Shown here: positions 11,708 through 22,669 of the stretch, piece by piece
Position numbering within the stretch: the stretch's first letter is position 1
Layout of the letters: each line of letters begins with the position of its first letter
Source: Pisolithus tinctorius
Lineage: Eukaryota > Basidiomycota > Agaricomycetes > Boletales > Pisolithaceae
Reading direction: 5' to 3'
Assembly: GCA_024663395.1 (NCBI GenBank)
Contig: JANFAH010000047.1
Coordinates: 372,001 to 436,000 of the forward strand
DNA length: 64,000 bases
Notes under the pieces: generated by a model
The model's input: the letters and a program-made list of their open reading frames with translations, nothing else
The model's database searches: none
Told to the model about the DNA's origin: nothing
Made by a program: the position numbers and the translations under genes

Positions 11708-12396
11708 AAATGCCAGCAATGGCATAGTTGGAGGCATCAGTTTCAACTGTAAGTGGAGTGTTGGGAACCCAGTGGGTGAGAACAGGAGTGGAGCTGAGGG
11801 CATCCTTCAGGCAGAGGAAAGCAGAGCAGCACTCCTCAGAAACATTCCAAGGAGCACCCTTTTGCATGAGGCAAGTGAGAGGAATGACAATGTTGGAGTA
11901 ATTATTAATGAATTGTCTATAGAAATTTGCAAATCCAAGGAAGGACTGGATGTCTTGCACCTTCTGCAGCTCAGGCCAGTTGTGGACTGCCTGAACCTTC
12001 TTGGCAGCCATGGTGAGACAAGAGGGAGAAAGAATGTAGCTGAGGTACTCAATGGAGTCAGAGTGAAACTCACACTTCTCTAGCTTGGCATAAAGACCAT
12101 GCTTTCAAAGGTGGCAGAGTACCTCTTTTACATGTTCACAGTGTGACTCCATGTCCTGCAAATAGATTAGGATGTCATCAAGGTATACCATGACACAGAT
12201 ATCAAGCATGTCTGCAAAGATGCTATTAACAAATCACTGGAAAGCCACAGGTGCATTAGTCAGACTGAATGGCATTACCTGCCACTTGTAAGAACCATAA
12301 TGAGTGCAGAAAGCCATTTTCCATTCATCTCCATTTGTGATGCAGACTAGATGATAGGCATGGCAGAGGTCGATCTTGGTGTAGACTTTAGCACAG
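11708..12396 (-). pseudogene. Gypsy-2 pol fragment: RT C-terminal half to start of RNase H
   Basis: Minus-strand translation gives [13 protein letters not shown], then the catalytic box YLDDILIY (both Asp present, near 12170), then the RT thumb/connection block DIQSFLGFANFYRQFI and the RNase H start TVETDASNYAIAGIL. It breaks off at the Copia-1 insertion point and resumes at 2024. Several stops interrupt it. The upstream RT half is separated from it by an LTR-like block at 12397-12879. Confidence 0.85.
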
Positions 12397-12879
12397 TGTA
12401 GGAAAAAGTCCAAGTAGAATTGCTTGTCCCAAGGGATTCTGGACTGCCAAGACTAGAAGGTGGGACCCAGTGCTTTGTAGTGGTAGTGATTTGTGATGTG
12501 TGTGGCATGGTCCATGGGGTAGTACTGGTGATGCAAGCAGTGTGAGTGGTATATGTAGCTCATGCATGGCAGTATGCAAGATGTGCAGTGTAGACAAAGT
12601 GAAAAAGAAACTTGTGGTGACCTTCCAAGTGCCAAAAGGTATCATTATGGAACAGAGACCATGTTAAAAGAAAGAGTCCAAAGGAAGGAAAGCAAGCAGA
12701 GCACAGTGGCCATGGGTATAGCATTGTGCAAGAGGGAGTGAGGGCATGGGAAGGTAGTGAGGTAGGCAGGAAGACGGCACATGAACAGCAGTGGATGTGA
12801 GTGGTCTGGAGATGTCATGATAGTTGCAGAACAGTTGACGATAGGGGCTTACATGTCCAAGGAATGCAGATTCCTTACA
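12397..12879. repeat. Probable solo LTR inside Gypsy-2 RT
   Basis: A 483-bp block that begins TGTAGGAAAAAG and ends GATTCCTTACA, so it has TG...CA ends. It separates the RT segments LCIDYQGLNKI...ISDLQ and [12 protein letters not shown], which are adjacent in intact Gypsy pol genes. I see no clean target duplication (cacag on the left, gtggc on the right), so the exact edges are uncertain. No coding sense remains inside it. Confidence 0.5.
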
Positions 12880-13920
12880 GTGGCTTGGAGGTCAGAGATG
12901 AGTAGCAGCAGATAGTGATCTTTTTTTGGATTTTGTTGAGTCCTTGATAGTCTATGCAGAGGCAGAGTGAGCCATCCTTCTTCTTTATGAAGAGGACAGG
13001 GGCACCATGAGTGGAGGTGGACTGCTTGATGAAACCATAGCCAAGATGCTTGTCAATGAAGGTGTGGAGAGCTTCAAGCTCTGGCAGAGACAGAGTGTAC
13101 ATCATGCCAATGGGCAGAGAAGCTCCTTCCTTGAGGTCAATCTTGAGATTGAATGAGCAGTGTGGCAGAAGTTCAGTAGCCTTGTCTTTACTAAAGATGT
13201 CAGCAAACTTGCAATACTCAGGAGGGACTGAGGAGAGGTCAGGAAGTGGAGAGGAAGCAGAGGATGCATGAAGCTTTACATCATCAGCAGAGAGCTGTAA
13301 GCAGAACTGTCTAGAGCCAGGGAGAGCACAGGCTCTGACATATGTGGCAGCATTGATGAGTGAGGCAAGCAGAGCAGAACACAGTGAGTCTGTTGGAGTT
13401 GCAGTCAGAGCTGCAGACAGAGTGGAGGGTGTCAGACCCAGAGAGTGGAGGTTGCAGCAGAAGATGACAGAGGTGCCTGGGGTGTTGGCATTCCCTGTAA
13501 TGGTGGTTTGAATGATATACTGCCCAGTACCCAGTCAATTGACAGATTGAAGTGGGTGAGCTAGTTGTGTCCTAATACCAGCAAACAAGAAGAATCCAAC
13601 AGAGTAACATAAAATGAAACAGAGTTGACATTGCCAGAAGGAAAGTGGAGGGAAAGATCTACTTCTTGGGAAATGATGGCATTTGTACTACCATCAAACA
13701 AGCAGAGTGGAATTGGCAGAGAAACAGAGGAAACAGGAATAGCATATTTTTTTATTATAGACAGGTCTACAAAACAATGAGAAGAGCCAGAATCAATCAA
13801 CACAGAAACAGTATCAACAGAATAATCAAGAAGAGTTACAGATGGAAGTAAAGAATTGGGACTAGAGAGAGCAGATGTGTTGAGTCAGATGTCCAGTTGT
13901 GCACAGTTGGGATCAATGCT
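12880..13920 (-). pseudogene. Gypsy-2 protease and N-terminal RT
   Basis: Contains a retropepsin-type aspartic protease with active site MLIDSGSSHCFVD (13803 downward) and a flap-like end LLVLGHN near 13561. A decayed linker follows, then the start of RT: GYGFIKQSTSTHGAPVLFIKK and DGSLCLCIDYQGLNK (12960-13060). The KKDG and DYQGLN motifs are the fingers region of Ty3/Gypsy RT. Stops and frame changes between protease and RT make it non-functional. Confidence 0.85.
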
Positions 13921-13955
13921 TCCTCCAGGCTGTGTGAGCTCCCTGGAGGAGTGGA

Positions 13956-15275
13956 CTAATTTTTTGGTTCTGCCTTCTCCACAGGCAGAGTGGGTGGAGT
14001 TCTGGCCATAGCTGCATGGGCTTTGGCTGCATGAGAGGTAGACTTGGGGCAGTCCTTAGTGGAGTGGCCAGCCTTGCCACAGAAGAGGCAGAGGTTGTTT
14101 TTCATCCTGCCCTGGCATTCAGCAGAGGTGAGTTTGCCATCCTTGCCCAGAAGGTGGGCAATGTTGGACTTGGACACATTGGACTTGGGCAGATCTTTCT
14201 GTTTGCCCTTGCCCTTGGCATTGGACTTTGGAGTGGAGGTGGAGGATGATTTGGACTTGTTGTCAGAGTTGGAAGACTGCAACTTGTCAGTGGTGGGCTT
14301 GGTGGTGTGCAAAATTTCTGCTTTGTGTTCCCAGTAGCACACATCAATGGTTTGGGTGAGTTTGTGGAGTTGCGCAAGGGTAGAAGGTTTTCCAATGCAA
14401 GTGATCTCATCTTTGATGCAGTCTGGAAGTCCACTATAGAAGCAGTGGCAGAGTGCACCAACACCATAGTCTTTGACCTGTGAAGCCCAGCAATTGAACT
14501 CCATGACATATTTGGTAATTCAAGAGCCATCCTTCATAGTAAGGTTCTTGAGTTGTTGGATGGCATCTGCTATGGAATCATGCAGACTGAAATTGGTTGT
14601 GAGCTTGTGTAAGAACTTATGGTAGTCATCCATCCAGAGTGGACAGTCATAATTTTCAGGGTTTAGTAGGTCCAGCTTGAACCAAGCCAGAGCCATACCC
14701 TTAAGATAAGACTGAGTGACAGTAACCTTCACCCTATTGGAGCAGAATGCATGGGGGTGGTCTTGAAAGTTCAGCTCTCATTGTATGAGGAACTCATGGA
14801 GTTTCTTAGGGTCAGAGCTGTTGAAGGTGTCAGGCTCACAGACTTTGGTTTTTGGAGCAGAGTCCCCAGTGCATGAACTATACCATGCAAGCACATGGAC
14901 AGCTCTAGCAAGAGCTATGAGGGGATCCTCTGGCAGCTCAGCTGGGTCTTTGGGGATATCTCTGTCACTGCTGCCCCTGCCATTGGGATCACCATCAGGA
15001 TAATCAGGGTCAGGGTCAGGTCCATCATCTTGGTTATGAGGAGACAGAGTATGGAGGGTTGTTGGGTGGAGGTCAGAGCAACCAGCCTGTGAAGTGCTTT
15101 CACCCTCAGTGCAAGAGTGGTGTTGAGTGGAGAAGGATTGAAACTGTTCAACAATGGAAGGGAGTTGACACAGATTAGCCAGTGCTACAGTGAGGTTCTC
15201 AGTGACCTCTCTTTGGGATTGAGCTTGAGTTCTCATAATGGTGTAAGTTTTTTGGAGGACAGAAAACAAGATCAT
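13956..15275 (-). pseudogene. Gypsy-2 gag
   Basis: Minus-strand Gag in three open blocks (15275-14778, 14732-14520, 14504-13956). The two interruptions are TGA stops (LIQ*ELNF and DGS*ITKY) at positions where related Gag proteins carry Arg. Recognisable features are the Gag core block (SYLKGMALAWFK, YDCPLWMDDYHKFL), a Ser/Lys-rich linker and a CX2CX4HX4C zinc knuckle CLFCGKAGHSTKDC near 14065-14106. A likely start is the ATG at 15275, 23 bp downstream of the LTR. Confidence 0.9.
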
Positions 15276-15297
15276 ACAAGTGCAAGTATGGGTATAC

Positions 15298-15949
15298 TGT
15301 CAAGTCTGGGCCTCCTCCAACCAACTCCAACACTAGACAAAGTCTGGGGAGAGGTTTGGAAGCAAGTCTGACAGAAAAGAATTGAACTCTGAGTGGCAGA
15401 GTGTTGGCAGGAATGAAGTCTGCTGAGACAAAGGCAGAGCAGAGTGAGGGTGTCAGGTTTAGCTCATGCACTACCCCCTTGCATGATCTCAGCCCTTGTA
15501 TTTCAGAGGGGGAGTACAGACAGAAAGTCAGAGGTAACTCTGACAGGCAGAAGACAGAGACAGAGGGAGTAGGAACTATGTTGATATTTGTACTGAAGAA
15601 CAGCAGAGTACAATACATGCTTTTATACTACTACAGAGGTACAGTAATTGGAATCAGAACTGACATATGGGGACTCATAAAATTTCAAGTAAAACTTCCT
15701 AGACAATGAATGAAGGGTAGATGGAGGACATATGAGTGGGTAACATAGAACATCCCAAAAAGGAAACAGTCCAGGTGCTGGACCATGCAGTGTGCATGCT
15801 GTCAGGGAGAAGTCTGAAGGGTAGTCACATGACTCCTCAGAGAATGGTCCATGTGGTCTGGTTGGAGAGCAATACAAGTCTGACAACAGAAGGTGGGCAG
15901 AGTTGGTGCAGAGTGAGTGAGGACTTAGAATGAATGCATGGTCATGACA
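15298..15949 (-). repeat. Gypsy-2 5' LTR
   Basis: A 652-bp LTR reading TGTCAAGTCTGGG to CATGGTCATGACA on the plus strand, which is TGTCA...TTGACA in element orientation. It is followed at once by the Gypsy-2 gag frame on its left. The same LTR family appears as the solo LTR split by the KDZ element (20176-20252 plus 44529-45186), and a part of it lies in both arms of the foldback element (3540-3960 and 6087-6720). The expected 3' LTR is not in the window. Confidence 0.85.
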
Positions 15950-15954
15950 CCACA

Positions 15955-16872
15955 GGCTACCAGTGAGGAGGATGAGCTTGCTGATGACATTGACAACAAC
16001 AAGGGCAATGGTGAAGGTAAGCCAGGTCCTTCCACAAAGGTGCCTTGTGTGACTGGGGATGACAAGCCCTGTGAGATGTGTGCCCAGGTGAACCTCATGT
16101 GTGTCAGGGAGCTGGAGTCATCCTGCAAGCAGTGCAACAATGTGATGTGCAAGTGCTCATGTGCTTGTGGAGTAGGGAGAAAGGTGAGTACCATACAGGT
16201 TTAATTCTGCAAGGGAATGAGTTGACACCACCTTCAGCAAAAGAACTCCAGCACTGTTGGAGTGGCAGGGCTGTTTCACAAATGAGTCAAATTGACTATG
16301 ACCCTGAAGGTGGCCCCAGCAGGACCTGCAACTGGATCCTCTAAGAAACTCACTCTGAAAATTCTGCCTCAAAAACAACAACCTGATCTGACCCCCACAC
16401 ACTCACCTTCCCCAGAACCAAGTCCCTCCCCTCATGATCCTTCACCAAGTCCTCATCTTTCTTCCACAGGGATACTTCCATGCCTGGGCCTTTGTTCAAG
16501 CCTTCACCAGTCCCTGTCAATGAACCCCACCCAACACTCCCTTTCAACAAACCACAAGTCAAGTTCAAACCATTTTCTGCAACTGCAACTGGCTTGCTAA
16601 ATGAACCTGGAGACATTGAAGTGCCAGTCCAGAACAACACTCCAGCAGTCACAGAAACTCCAGAGGTCATAAACCCAGGTGAGTGGTCAACAGTGAACTT
16701 TGTCAAACAGCTGTGAGTGCTCAAGGTGAGAGCTGAGGATGAGGAATTCAAGCTGGAGCAGTTCCACCAGCTGCTAGAGATGCCAGCAAGGTGGGTAATG
16801 CTGCAGATCAAGGCTGTGTGGGCCAGACAGGAGGAGTTGCATAGGTTGAAGGATGAACTCTGGGACTTGTAA
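15955..16872 (+). pseudogene. Antisense ORF of Gypsy-1 with a Zn2Cys6-type cluster
   Basis: A plus-strand reading frame faces the 3' end of Gypsy-1 pol. It has an acidic start (SEEDELADDID), then six cysteines spaced CX2CX6CX7CX2CX6C (16069-16151), the spacing of fungal Zn(II)2Cys6 DNA-binding domains. A GTGAGT donor follows at 16184. Further on come a Pro/Ser-rich stretch (16390-16450), the block GEWSTVNFVKQL and a short helical, charged end (QEELHRLKDELWDL) before TAA at 16870. I infer an accessory ORF located between pol and the missing 3' LTR. One TGA (after KQL) breaks the frame. The function is unknown. Confidence 0.5.
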
Positions 16873-16989
16873 ACAGTGTACTTGTGTCTGCAGAATTTGT
16901 TTTTTGTACTTGTATGTTCCAAAATTGTAAAAGTCTTTCATGCATTGGTATTAGTACTACAGTAAGTGAAGGAAAAGTAAGACCCCCTG

Positions 16990-17299
16990 AAGGAAGAAGT
17001 GTTGTGGAATTTTTGTTTTTTGACTGTTCCTTGTGAGTGGTGTGGATATTATATATGAGATGAAATGGGTATTGATAAAAGAAAGAATGGAGACAGAAAA
17101 AGAAAGGAGGAAAAGAGAAGGACAGACTACTCATCTGGCTTGTCCAAATGGACACCAGTGAGCATAGGGTCTGGGAATGAATCATCTTAAGGCAATCCAG
17201 GTTCAGCTGGGTGACTTCAATATGAGCATTATTCCATGGGAAATAGGGGTATAGATGAAAGGCAGTGAAGCAGAATTTCAAGACAGCACCATCTAATTC
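16990..17299 (-). pseudogene. Gypsy-1 pol, extreme C-terminus
   Basis: Starts with ELDGAVLKFCFTAFHLYPYF on the minus strand directly after the LTR B insertion. It continues in sense from the ILAE end of the fragment at 19780. Agaric Gypsy polyproteins end with this LDGAV...AFR..PYF block after the integrase. No chromodomain follows; the frame runs into low-complexity Phe/Ser-rich sequence, probably past the natural stop. Confidence 0.75.
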
Positions 17300-18050
17300 T
17301 GTTACGCTCGACCGAAGTCAAGACGTAGGGAGAGCTCAAACGCAGGCTAAGGTTTCTACTGAGCAACGGCTGCAGTAACCTCTGTAAACGACAGAGGATT
17401 TATCTACCTAGCAACGGCTAAAGGTAGTCTACCCAGCAATGGCTGAAGGTAACCTCTGTAAGCGACAGAGGATTTGGGCAACGCCGGTAAGAGTGGTCCT
17501 GGTAAGGGACACTGAGGGCGATGTGAGTCAAAGTGTGGAAAGGCAGTGGGAACCAACCAAAACCAACACAAAAGACAAAAGTAGAGCGAGTGGTGGTGTG
17601 CCTCCGCGGAACCTGGAGGGCAGAAACCTGAATGTGGGGGGGGACTTCAAGTAGAGGTGCTCCTGGCGCAAGTCGATGACGAGTTACGCAGGAGAGGATG
17701 AATGAATGCCGATTGAGAAGGGGACGCTGAACAGAGCGAAGGTGTTCAGCCGAAAGGCACTTCAAGTAATGGACTTCAAGTAAATGTGCTCCTTGCACAA
17801 GTCGATGACGAGTTATGCAGGAGTGGGAGGATGACTAAACAAGAGGTTGCTGACTAAGCACTGATGATACTGCTGATGATGAATAGAGGTAGATAGACCC
17901 TTGATGGAGCCTCAACTACCAATGATATAAATGAAGACAGATAGACTCTTCCGAATGAGCCTCAACTGTCGACGACGAGATATGCTGAGCTGAGCTGACT
18001 TCTGGATTGCTTCTTGATTGATTGATTCTCGGTAGCTAAGTACATGGGGG

Positions 18051-18060
18051 TTTATATACT
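18051..18060 (-). promoter_or_regulatory. TATA box of LTR D copy 1
   Basis: AGTATATAAA on the minus strand followed by CCCCCATGTACTTAGC. The same box and context are kept in copy 2 at 55611-55620. Its position two thirds along the LTR fits a U3/R boundary. Confidence 0.6.
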
Positions 18061-18495
18061 GAGGGGGGAGCACTGCTTGTGACAAACAAGGCACAAACAC
18101 TTGGTAAGTAATGAGTAAGGACTGAGTAATCATGATGAGTAAGCGAGAAACGAAAAGTAAGCAAGCAAAGAAGATTGGTAAGTATTGGCAATGAACGAGT
18201 CAAGGATAGTCAAAATATCACAGAATGAGTCAAATGGAGTCAGAAACTGAGTAAGCGCACTGATATCACATTAGGGGGTGGCGATGCAAGTCAGATCTCG
18301 GCGGAGACATCTCTAGATCCAAAGATGGCATGACAGATGGATGGTGTTTCCAGATAGGGAAGTATTAATTCCAGAATTGAAGGGCATGAGTCAGGCGTCA
18401 AAGGGGGCTAGGGCATTGGGGGTCTGTGGGGCAATGAGAGCATACGCGATCGCGTCTCCCACCCTTCCATCCTCTCAGCGAAGTTAACAAAAACT

Positions 18496-18975
18496 TCATG
18501 AATGGGGCTCTGATGGAGGAGGAGGAGAAGGGGGAACGTCTTCTGCTGGATCTTGCAGTAAGAAGGCAAGATGCATGTCATACTCGTCATGAATGCGATC
18601 AGGGAGGCTGGAGGACAGTAGATTATACTGCAGCTGTCGCAATGCGGGAAGAATGATGGATGAGATTGGAATAAAGACGGTGCAGGGAGCAGGGAGGAAC
18701 GATCCATATGCTTCATCAAGAGGGGAGACTGAAACAACCACATAAGACCTTTCTAACCGAGTGACAGACCTGAGGTGACCAAAGAACGTCCTTCTGGAAG
18801 TCATACTGACAAGGAGAACACGCTGACCAAGCTGCATGGGATGGGATGGGGCTGACAATGACGGGATGAACCAGGGGGCTTCAGGACGGAAGCTGGTGGG
18901 AACACCTGGCAGATATACGTAGCCATTGTCTCTGGCAAATGAGACAAGCGAGATGACTGACGAAGAGGCTGCCAT
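18496..18975 (-). CDS. Open reading frame within LTR D (159 aa), unknown
   Basis: The frame MAASSSVISLV...PPPPSEPHS is open for 159 codons from ATG 18975, and an in-frame ATG at 19185 would give 229 aa. It is Leu/Ser-rich with a block LERSYVVVSVSPLDEAYGSF and a Pro/Ser-rich tail. The decayed copy keeps the first 138 codons of an equivalent frame on the plus strand (54618-55034). I recognise no family. It lies upstream of the TATA box, in the U3-like part, so it would need its own promoter. It could be chance, since both copies descend from one sequence. Confidence 0.35.
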   Translation of the reverse strand: MAASSSVISLVSFARDNGYVYLPGVPTSFRPEAPWFIPSLSAPSHPMQLGQRVLLVSMTSRRTFFGHLRSVTRLERSYVVVSVSPLDEAYGSFLPAPCTVFIPISSIILPALRQLQYNLLSSSLPDRIHDEYDMHLAFLLQDPAEDVPPSPPPPSEPHS

Positions 18976-19779
18976 GATTGATGGACTTAGCGAAATGAGC
19001 GTCTGATGGATGGAGTGCTGTAGAAACGTGCAGGGTGCGAGGATCCTCTCCAAATTTGGAAGGAAGAATCGTGGGGCTGAGCACTTTAAGCGAGCATGCG
19101 AACCGAGCCGATATCTTTGGCAATGGCAGAGATATGACGGAAACCGGAATGCCGTACACAGGCGCCAAAAACTTTTAATGCGCACTTAACTCGCTTCCTC
19201 TTTTCTCTTTAGCACTGACGACTCGTTCTTGTGCGAAGGATGACTGTTCACGTCCAACAGTCTTTCTACGCATGAGGCCTTTAGTCTTCGTCTGCATGCT
19301 TGGGCATTGTGCACAACTCGTCAACGAGTTAGGCAGAGTCAGCTGTAACCATGTCCACAACACCTTTGGTGTGTGACAGCGAAGTTCTGAGGAACGCTGC
19401 GTATGATTGAGCAGCTCAAGTCTGGGTTTCCAGGACTTGAGCTGACAGTCTAAATACAATACAGAGACGGACCATGAGGCGTCCGCATGTAATGAGGTAA
19501 CTACGCCATTGGTTGAACAATGGCGACACATGTCCTAAGCATGTAGCGAGTCAGTAACGCTAGTGGTGGAAACAGAGAGCCGTCGGATCAGAGAGAAGAC
19601 GGCTCGAAAAGGAAAGTAAGTCCAACGGATCAAACACAAGGTAAACATCTGGCGAGAAAGAGAACGTGTCGTCTGATCGAAGAGAAGACAACCGAAAAGG
19701 AAACGCCGTTCTCAAGATCAGTCACAAGGGCGATCATACGACGAAAAGAGAAAAGACAGGGGTGAAACGTAACAAATTC

Positions 19780-20170
19780 TGCAAGTATGTGTGAGCCACC
19801 TTTAGTGTGTCTGATGACAATCATAGGTCCTAGGTAGCATGGTTTGGTTTTTCAGTCAAGTTCTAGCTCAATGCATGAATTTCATATGAGGATGAGTGAC
19901 CCTGGTTCAAAGTTAAAGTCTTTGATAGAACATGCAAAATGATTGACAAAATCCTTGGCTGATGTGAAGCAGGATTTTAGGACCAGGTCATCAATGCAAG
20001 TGAGGTCCTCCAGATGTTTCTGGAGTTGGTGAGCATGGTGAGTGATGAGATCTGTGCTCAAGTAAAATTCCACTTCAAAAGGGGCTAAAAATGTTGCTTC
20101 AACTAGATCAAAAGGGAGTCTGGGTTTGACACCATGAGCCATATAAAATGGAGAAAACCTGGTTGCCTTG
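19780..20170 (-). pseudogene. Gypsy-1 integrase C-terminal region
   Basis: Minus-strand translation gives HKATRFSPFYMAHGVKPRLPF, THHAHQLQKHLEDL, FNFEPGSLILI and then IVIRHTKGGSHILAE. This is the segment that follows the integrase core in agaric Gypsy elements. Its N-terminal neighbour is at 45192 (FWAERVTVH), 25 kb away, separated by the solo LTR that holds the KDZ element. Its C-terminal neighbour is at 17299. Confidence 0.9.
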
Positions 20171-20252
20171 TGGACTGTCAAGTCTGGGCCTACTCTGACC
20201 AACTCCAATGCTAGACAAGGTCTGGGGGAGGGTTCAGAAGCAAGTCTGACAC

Positions 20253-20485
20253 CACTTCAGGTAACCAATTTTCATAAGCATTTAGGCTGAAGTTTTTCTA
20301 CAAATCATCCAAGCTAAAAGCCACTCAGACCAGGTCATCCCAGGGACATCTGGCCATGTCCCAGGGCTATTTGCAGTGTGCAGGAGCTGGGATGTCCCAT
20401 AATCCCAGCCCTTTGGTAATATATTTTGGGCTGTCCCATGGCTGCCTTAGGTGTCAGGGGTCCTCAACTGCAAAAGTGCAGCTCA
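20253..20485 (+). repeat. KDZ left terminal inverted repeat
   Basis: A 233-bp sequence matching the reverse complement of 44288-44520 with a single difference that I can find (caactg here, cagctg there). It includes the short palindromes GGGATGTCCC and GGGCTGTCCC that recur in the subterminal array. Confidence 0.9.
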
Positions 20486-20649
20486 CACCCACATTGGAAT
20501 GTCAGCTTTCAATCACAAACACATTGCTGTTATGATCATCATCCAGACAATGAGCATACCTATCAAACTGGGGGGATGGATGAAAACATTACCCTCCCAA
20601 AAAACACTTATTATACATATTAAGTGATATATGAAGACTACCACCCCTC

Positions 20650-21215
20650 CTTCCATAGGTCAATGGGATGTCCCATGGTAGCTTTGGAAGCTACTGTGGG
20701 ACATCCCACCCCCCCTTCCAGAGGCCAGTGTGATGTCCCATGATAGCTTCAGAGGCTACTGTGGGACATCCCACCCCCCCTTCCATAGGCCAATGGGATG
20801 TCCCATGGTAGCTTTGGAAGCTACTGTGGGACATCCCATCCCCCCTTCCAGAGGTCAATGGGATGTCCCATGATAGCTTCAGAGGCTACTGTGGGACATC
20901 CCATCCCCCTTTCATAGGCCATTGGGATGTCCCATGGTAGCTTTGGAAGCTACTGTGGGACATCCCATCCCCCCTTTCATAGGCCAATGGGATGCCCCAT
21001 GATAGCTTTGGAAGCTACTGTGGGACATCCCATCCCCCCTTCGAGAGGTCAATGGGATGTCCCATGATAGCTTTGGAAGCTACTGTGGGATGTTCCACCC
21101 CCCCCCCTTCCAGTGGCCAGTGGGATGTCCAATGATAGCTTCAAAGGCTACTGTGGGACATCCCACCCCCTTTCTTGAGGCCAGTAGCATGTTTCATCAT
21201 AGCTTTGGAGGTTAC
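20650..21215 (+). repeat. KDZ left subterminal array (~8-9 units)
   Basis: Direct repeats of about 60-66 bp. Each unit holds GGGATGTCCCATGATAGC, AAGCTACTGTGGGACATCCC and a C-rich spacer ending CCAGAGGCCAGT or CATAGGCCAATG. Every unit thus carries the palindromic word TGGGACATCCC twice in opposite orientation. Such arrays are plausible transposase binding sites. Confidence 0.9.
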
Positions 21216-22141
21216 TGGGGGCCATCCCCCCAATTCTGCACACTCCTGGTATATTAAAATATTTCAGATGCCATGGGCACTCGTCTAATGAATTTTTCAG
21301 AGACATACAAGACTAGCTTCACTATCTACATGGTCTTTTACTTGGAGATGATGGGGGATCCATATCCAATACATCTAATTCCCAGTCATCTGCCCATGAG
21401 AACTCTGTCAATGACATCTCACTGAACTGTTGGTGATATTCATCTGCAAGAGCAAATTCCTCAGCAACACACAGCAAGTCATCATCAAGCATTTCATCAT
21501 CCCCATCATCATTCTCAGATTCCAAGTCCTCCCATCCCACCTCTTCATTTCTGTCCATGTCCATGGTGAGTGGTGCACAATCCATATTCCTCCATTCTTC
21601 AACCCTTGCCTCCCAGCTCTCATCAGCACCTCCTGGAAAGTCCCTCATTTTTTCCTGCCACAAGAGACTCAGACTTGCTAGTGCTGAAGCCCTGTGGTCC
21701 AGTTCATATGCAAGATCTGCACCTGATTTTCATTCAATTATCTTAATACATTCAATGACACAACAGCTCTCTTACCTGCATCCACTCTGCATTTCTCCAG
21801 CCATCTCCATTCCTCTGAGTGCCATTCCATCAAGGTCTTTCTTTCATACAGGAGCCTCCTTTCCTCCTCCTCACACCTCTTCAGCTCAAGGAGTGACCTG
21901 ATCCCCAAGCGCACCCTTTCATCAGCTAACCAAGCTGGTGGAAATCCCACAGAATCATCCTCAAGACCAATATCCTGCCAGATATCATCATCCACATCTA
22001 GTTTGAACAAGCCATCCCTTTGGATCAGTATAGGTGCTATGGCCCCTTGAGGGGCTTTCCCCTGGCAGATGAGAGCTACCAACTGCAAACACAAATTATT
22101 GTAGGAGGTAGAAAGCTTGACAATTCCTGGTTCTTGTCGCC

Positions 22142-22669
22142 TGTCATAGCCATGTCTCGACCCCGGCCGGACTCGGCCTCGCACTCACTTAGTCCGGCAT
22201 CGGCCTCGCCTGTTTGCTATCCCCAGATGTCCTAGCGCAGTGAACACTGCTTTGCAGTGTCTGTCATTTCGGTTAAGTCCTGTCCCCGGTCCTGTCCCCG
22301 GTCTGCCTGTCCCGGTCTCCGTTACCTTAGTCATACATTAGTAATCCTTGTCTTACCAATCCTCTTAGCAATCCTTGCGAGACCGGCATTACTGGTCTCC
22401 GTACTATAGTTACTTCTAGTATATAAACTCATAGATACTCGGCCTGTAGACCTCAGTCTGAAATCAACTAAGTTACCCATGATAACCCCGTCTCGGCCTC
22501 GGACTCGGACTGGGACCCACGCAAGGGAATAGCGCTGTACCTTCAGTTGCTAAGTCCAAGCAGTCCACTCATCTGTACCTTCGTCTTTGCCCCTGACTCC
22601 GATCCCTCGGCCTCGCGCCTGCTTTGGTCTCCGGTCCGGTCTCAACCCGGACAATCCTCGTACTTGACA
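22142..22669 (+). repeat. Solo LTR E in a KDZ transposase exon
   Basis: A 528-bp CpG-rich block with ends TGTCATAGCC...GTACTTGACA and a 5-bp target tcgcc/tcgct (22137-22141 and 22670-22674, one mismatch). Excision joins the reading frame as VEGSVQRQEPGIVKL, the expected KDZ order. It contains a TATA box at 22420-22427 (TATATAAA). It is rich in tcggcctcg/cccggtc words and has no coding content. Confidence 0.85.
22420..22427 (+). promoter_or_regulatory. TATA box of LTR E
   Basis: TATATAAA in the context TTCTAGTATATAAACTCATAG, about 280 bp into the 528-bp LTR, consistent with a U3/R boundary and a plus-strand element. Confidence 0.5.

Larger units (their letters stand above)
17522..19378 (-). 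repeat. LTR D copy 1, giant (1.86 kb) solo LTR, CpG-rich
   Basis: Plus-strand ends TGTGAGTC...GTGTGACA with 4-bp TSD gcga (17518-17521 and 19379-19382). A second copy lies inverted at 54293-56138 and is CpG-decayed. On the minus strand the order is an open reading frame (19185 or 18975 to 18496), a TATA box (18051-18060) and about 530 bp to the end, like U3-R-U5. It is inserted in LTR B. I infer a solo LTR because ends and target duplication fit and no gag or pol lies inside. Confidence 0.75.
17300..19774. repeat. Solo LTR B (614 bp net) split by LTR D copy 1
   Basis: Perfect inverted ends TGTTACG...CGTAACA and a 5-bp TSD aattc (17295-17299 and 19775-19779) define it. Subtracting the nested element (17522-19378) and its 4-bp target leaves 614 bp. 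It sits in the 3' part of Gypsy-1 pol. The sequence is CpG-rich, unlike the host gene, so it is a young insertion. No internal domain remains, as expected for LTR-LTR recombination. Confidence 0.85.

Noticed and set aside
12397..12879. A clean TSD for the LTR-like block in Gypsy-2 RT
   Set aside because: Flanks cacag and gtggc do not match, even allowing for CpG changes; it is kept only as a probable LTR.
16350..16922. A 190-codon minus-strand frame opposite the Zn2Cys6 ORF
   Set aside because: It is Ser/Thr-rich, lacks any Gypsy 3' motif, and the opposite strand carries the recognisable cysteine pattern.
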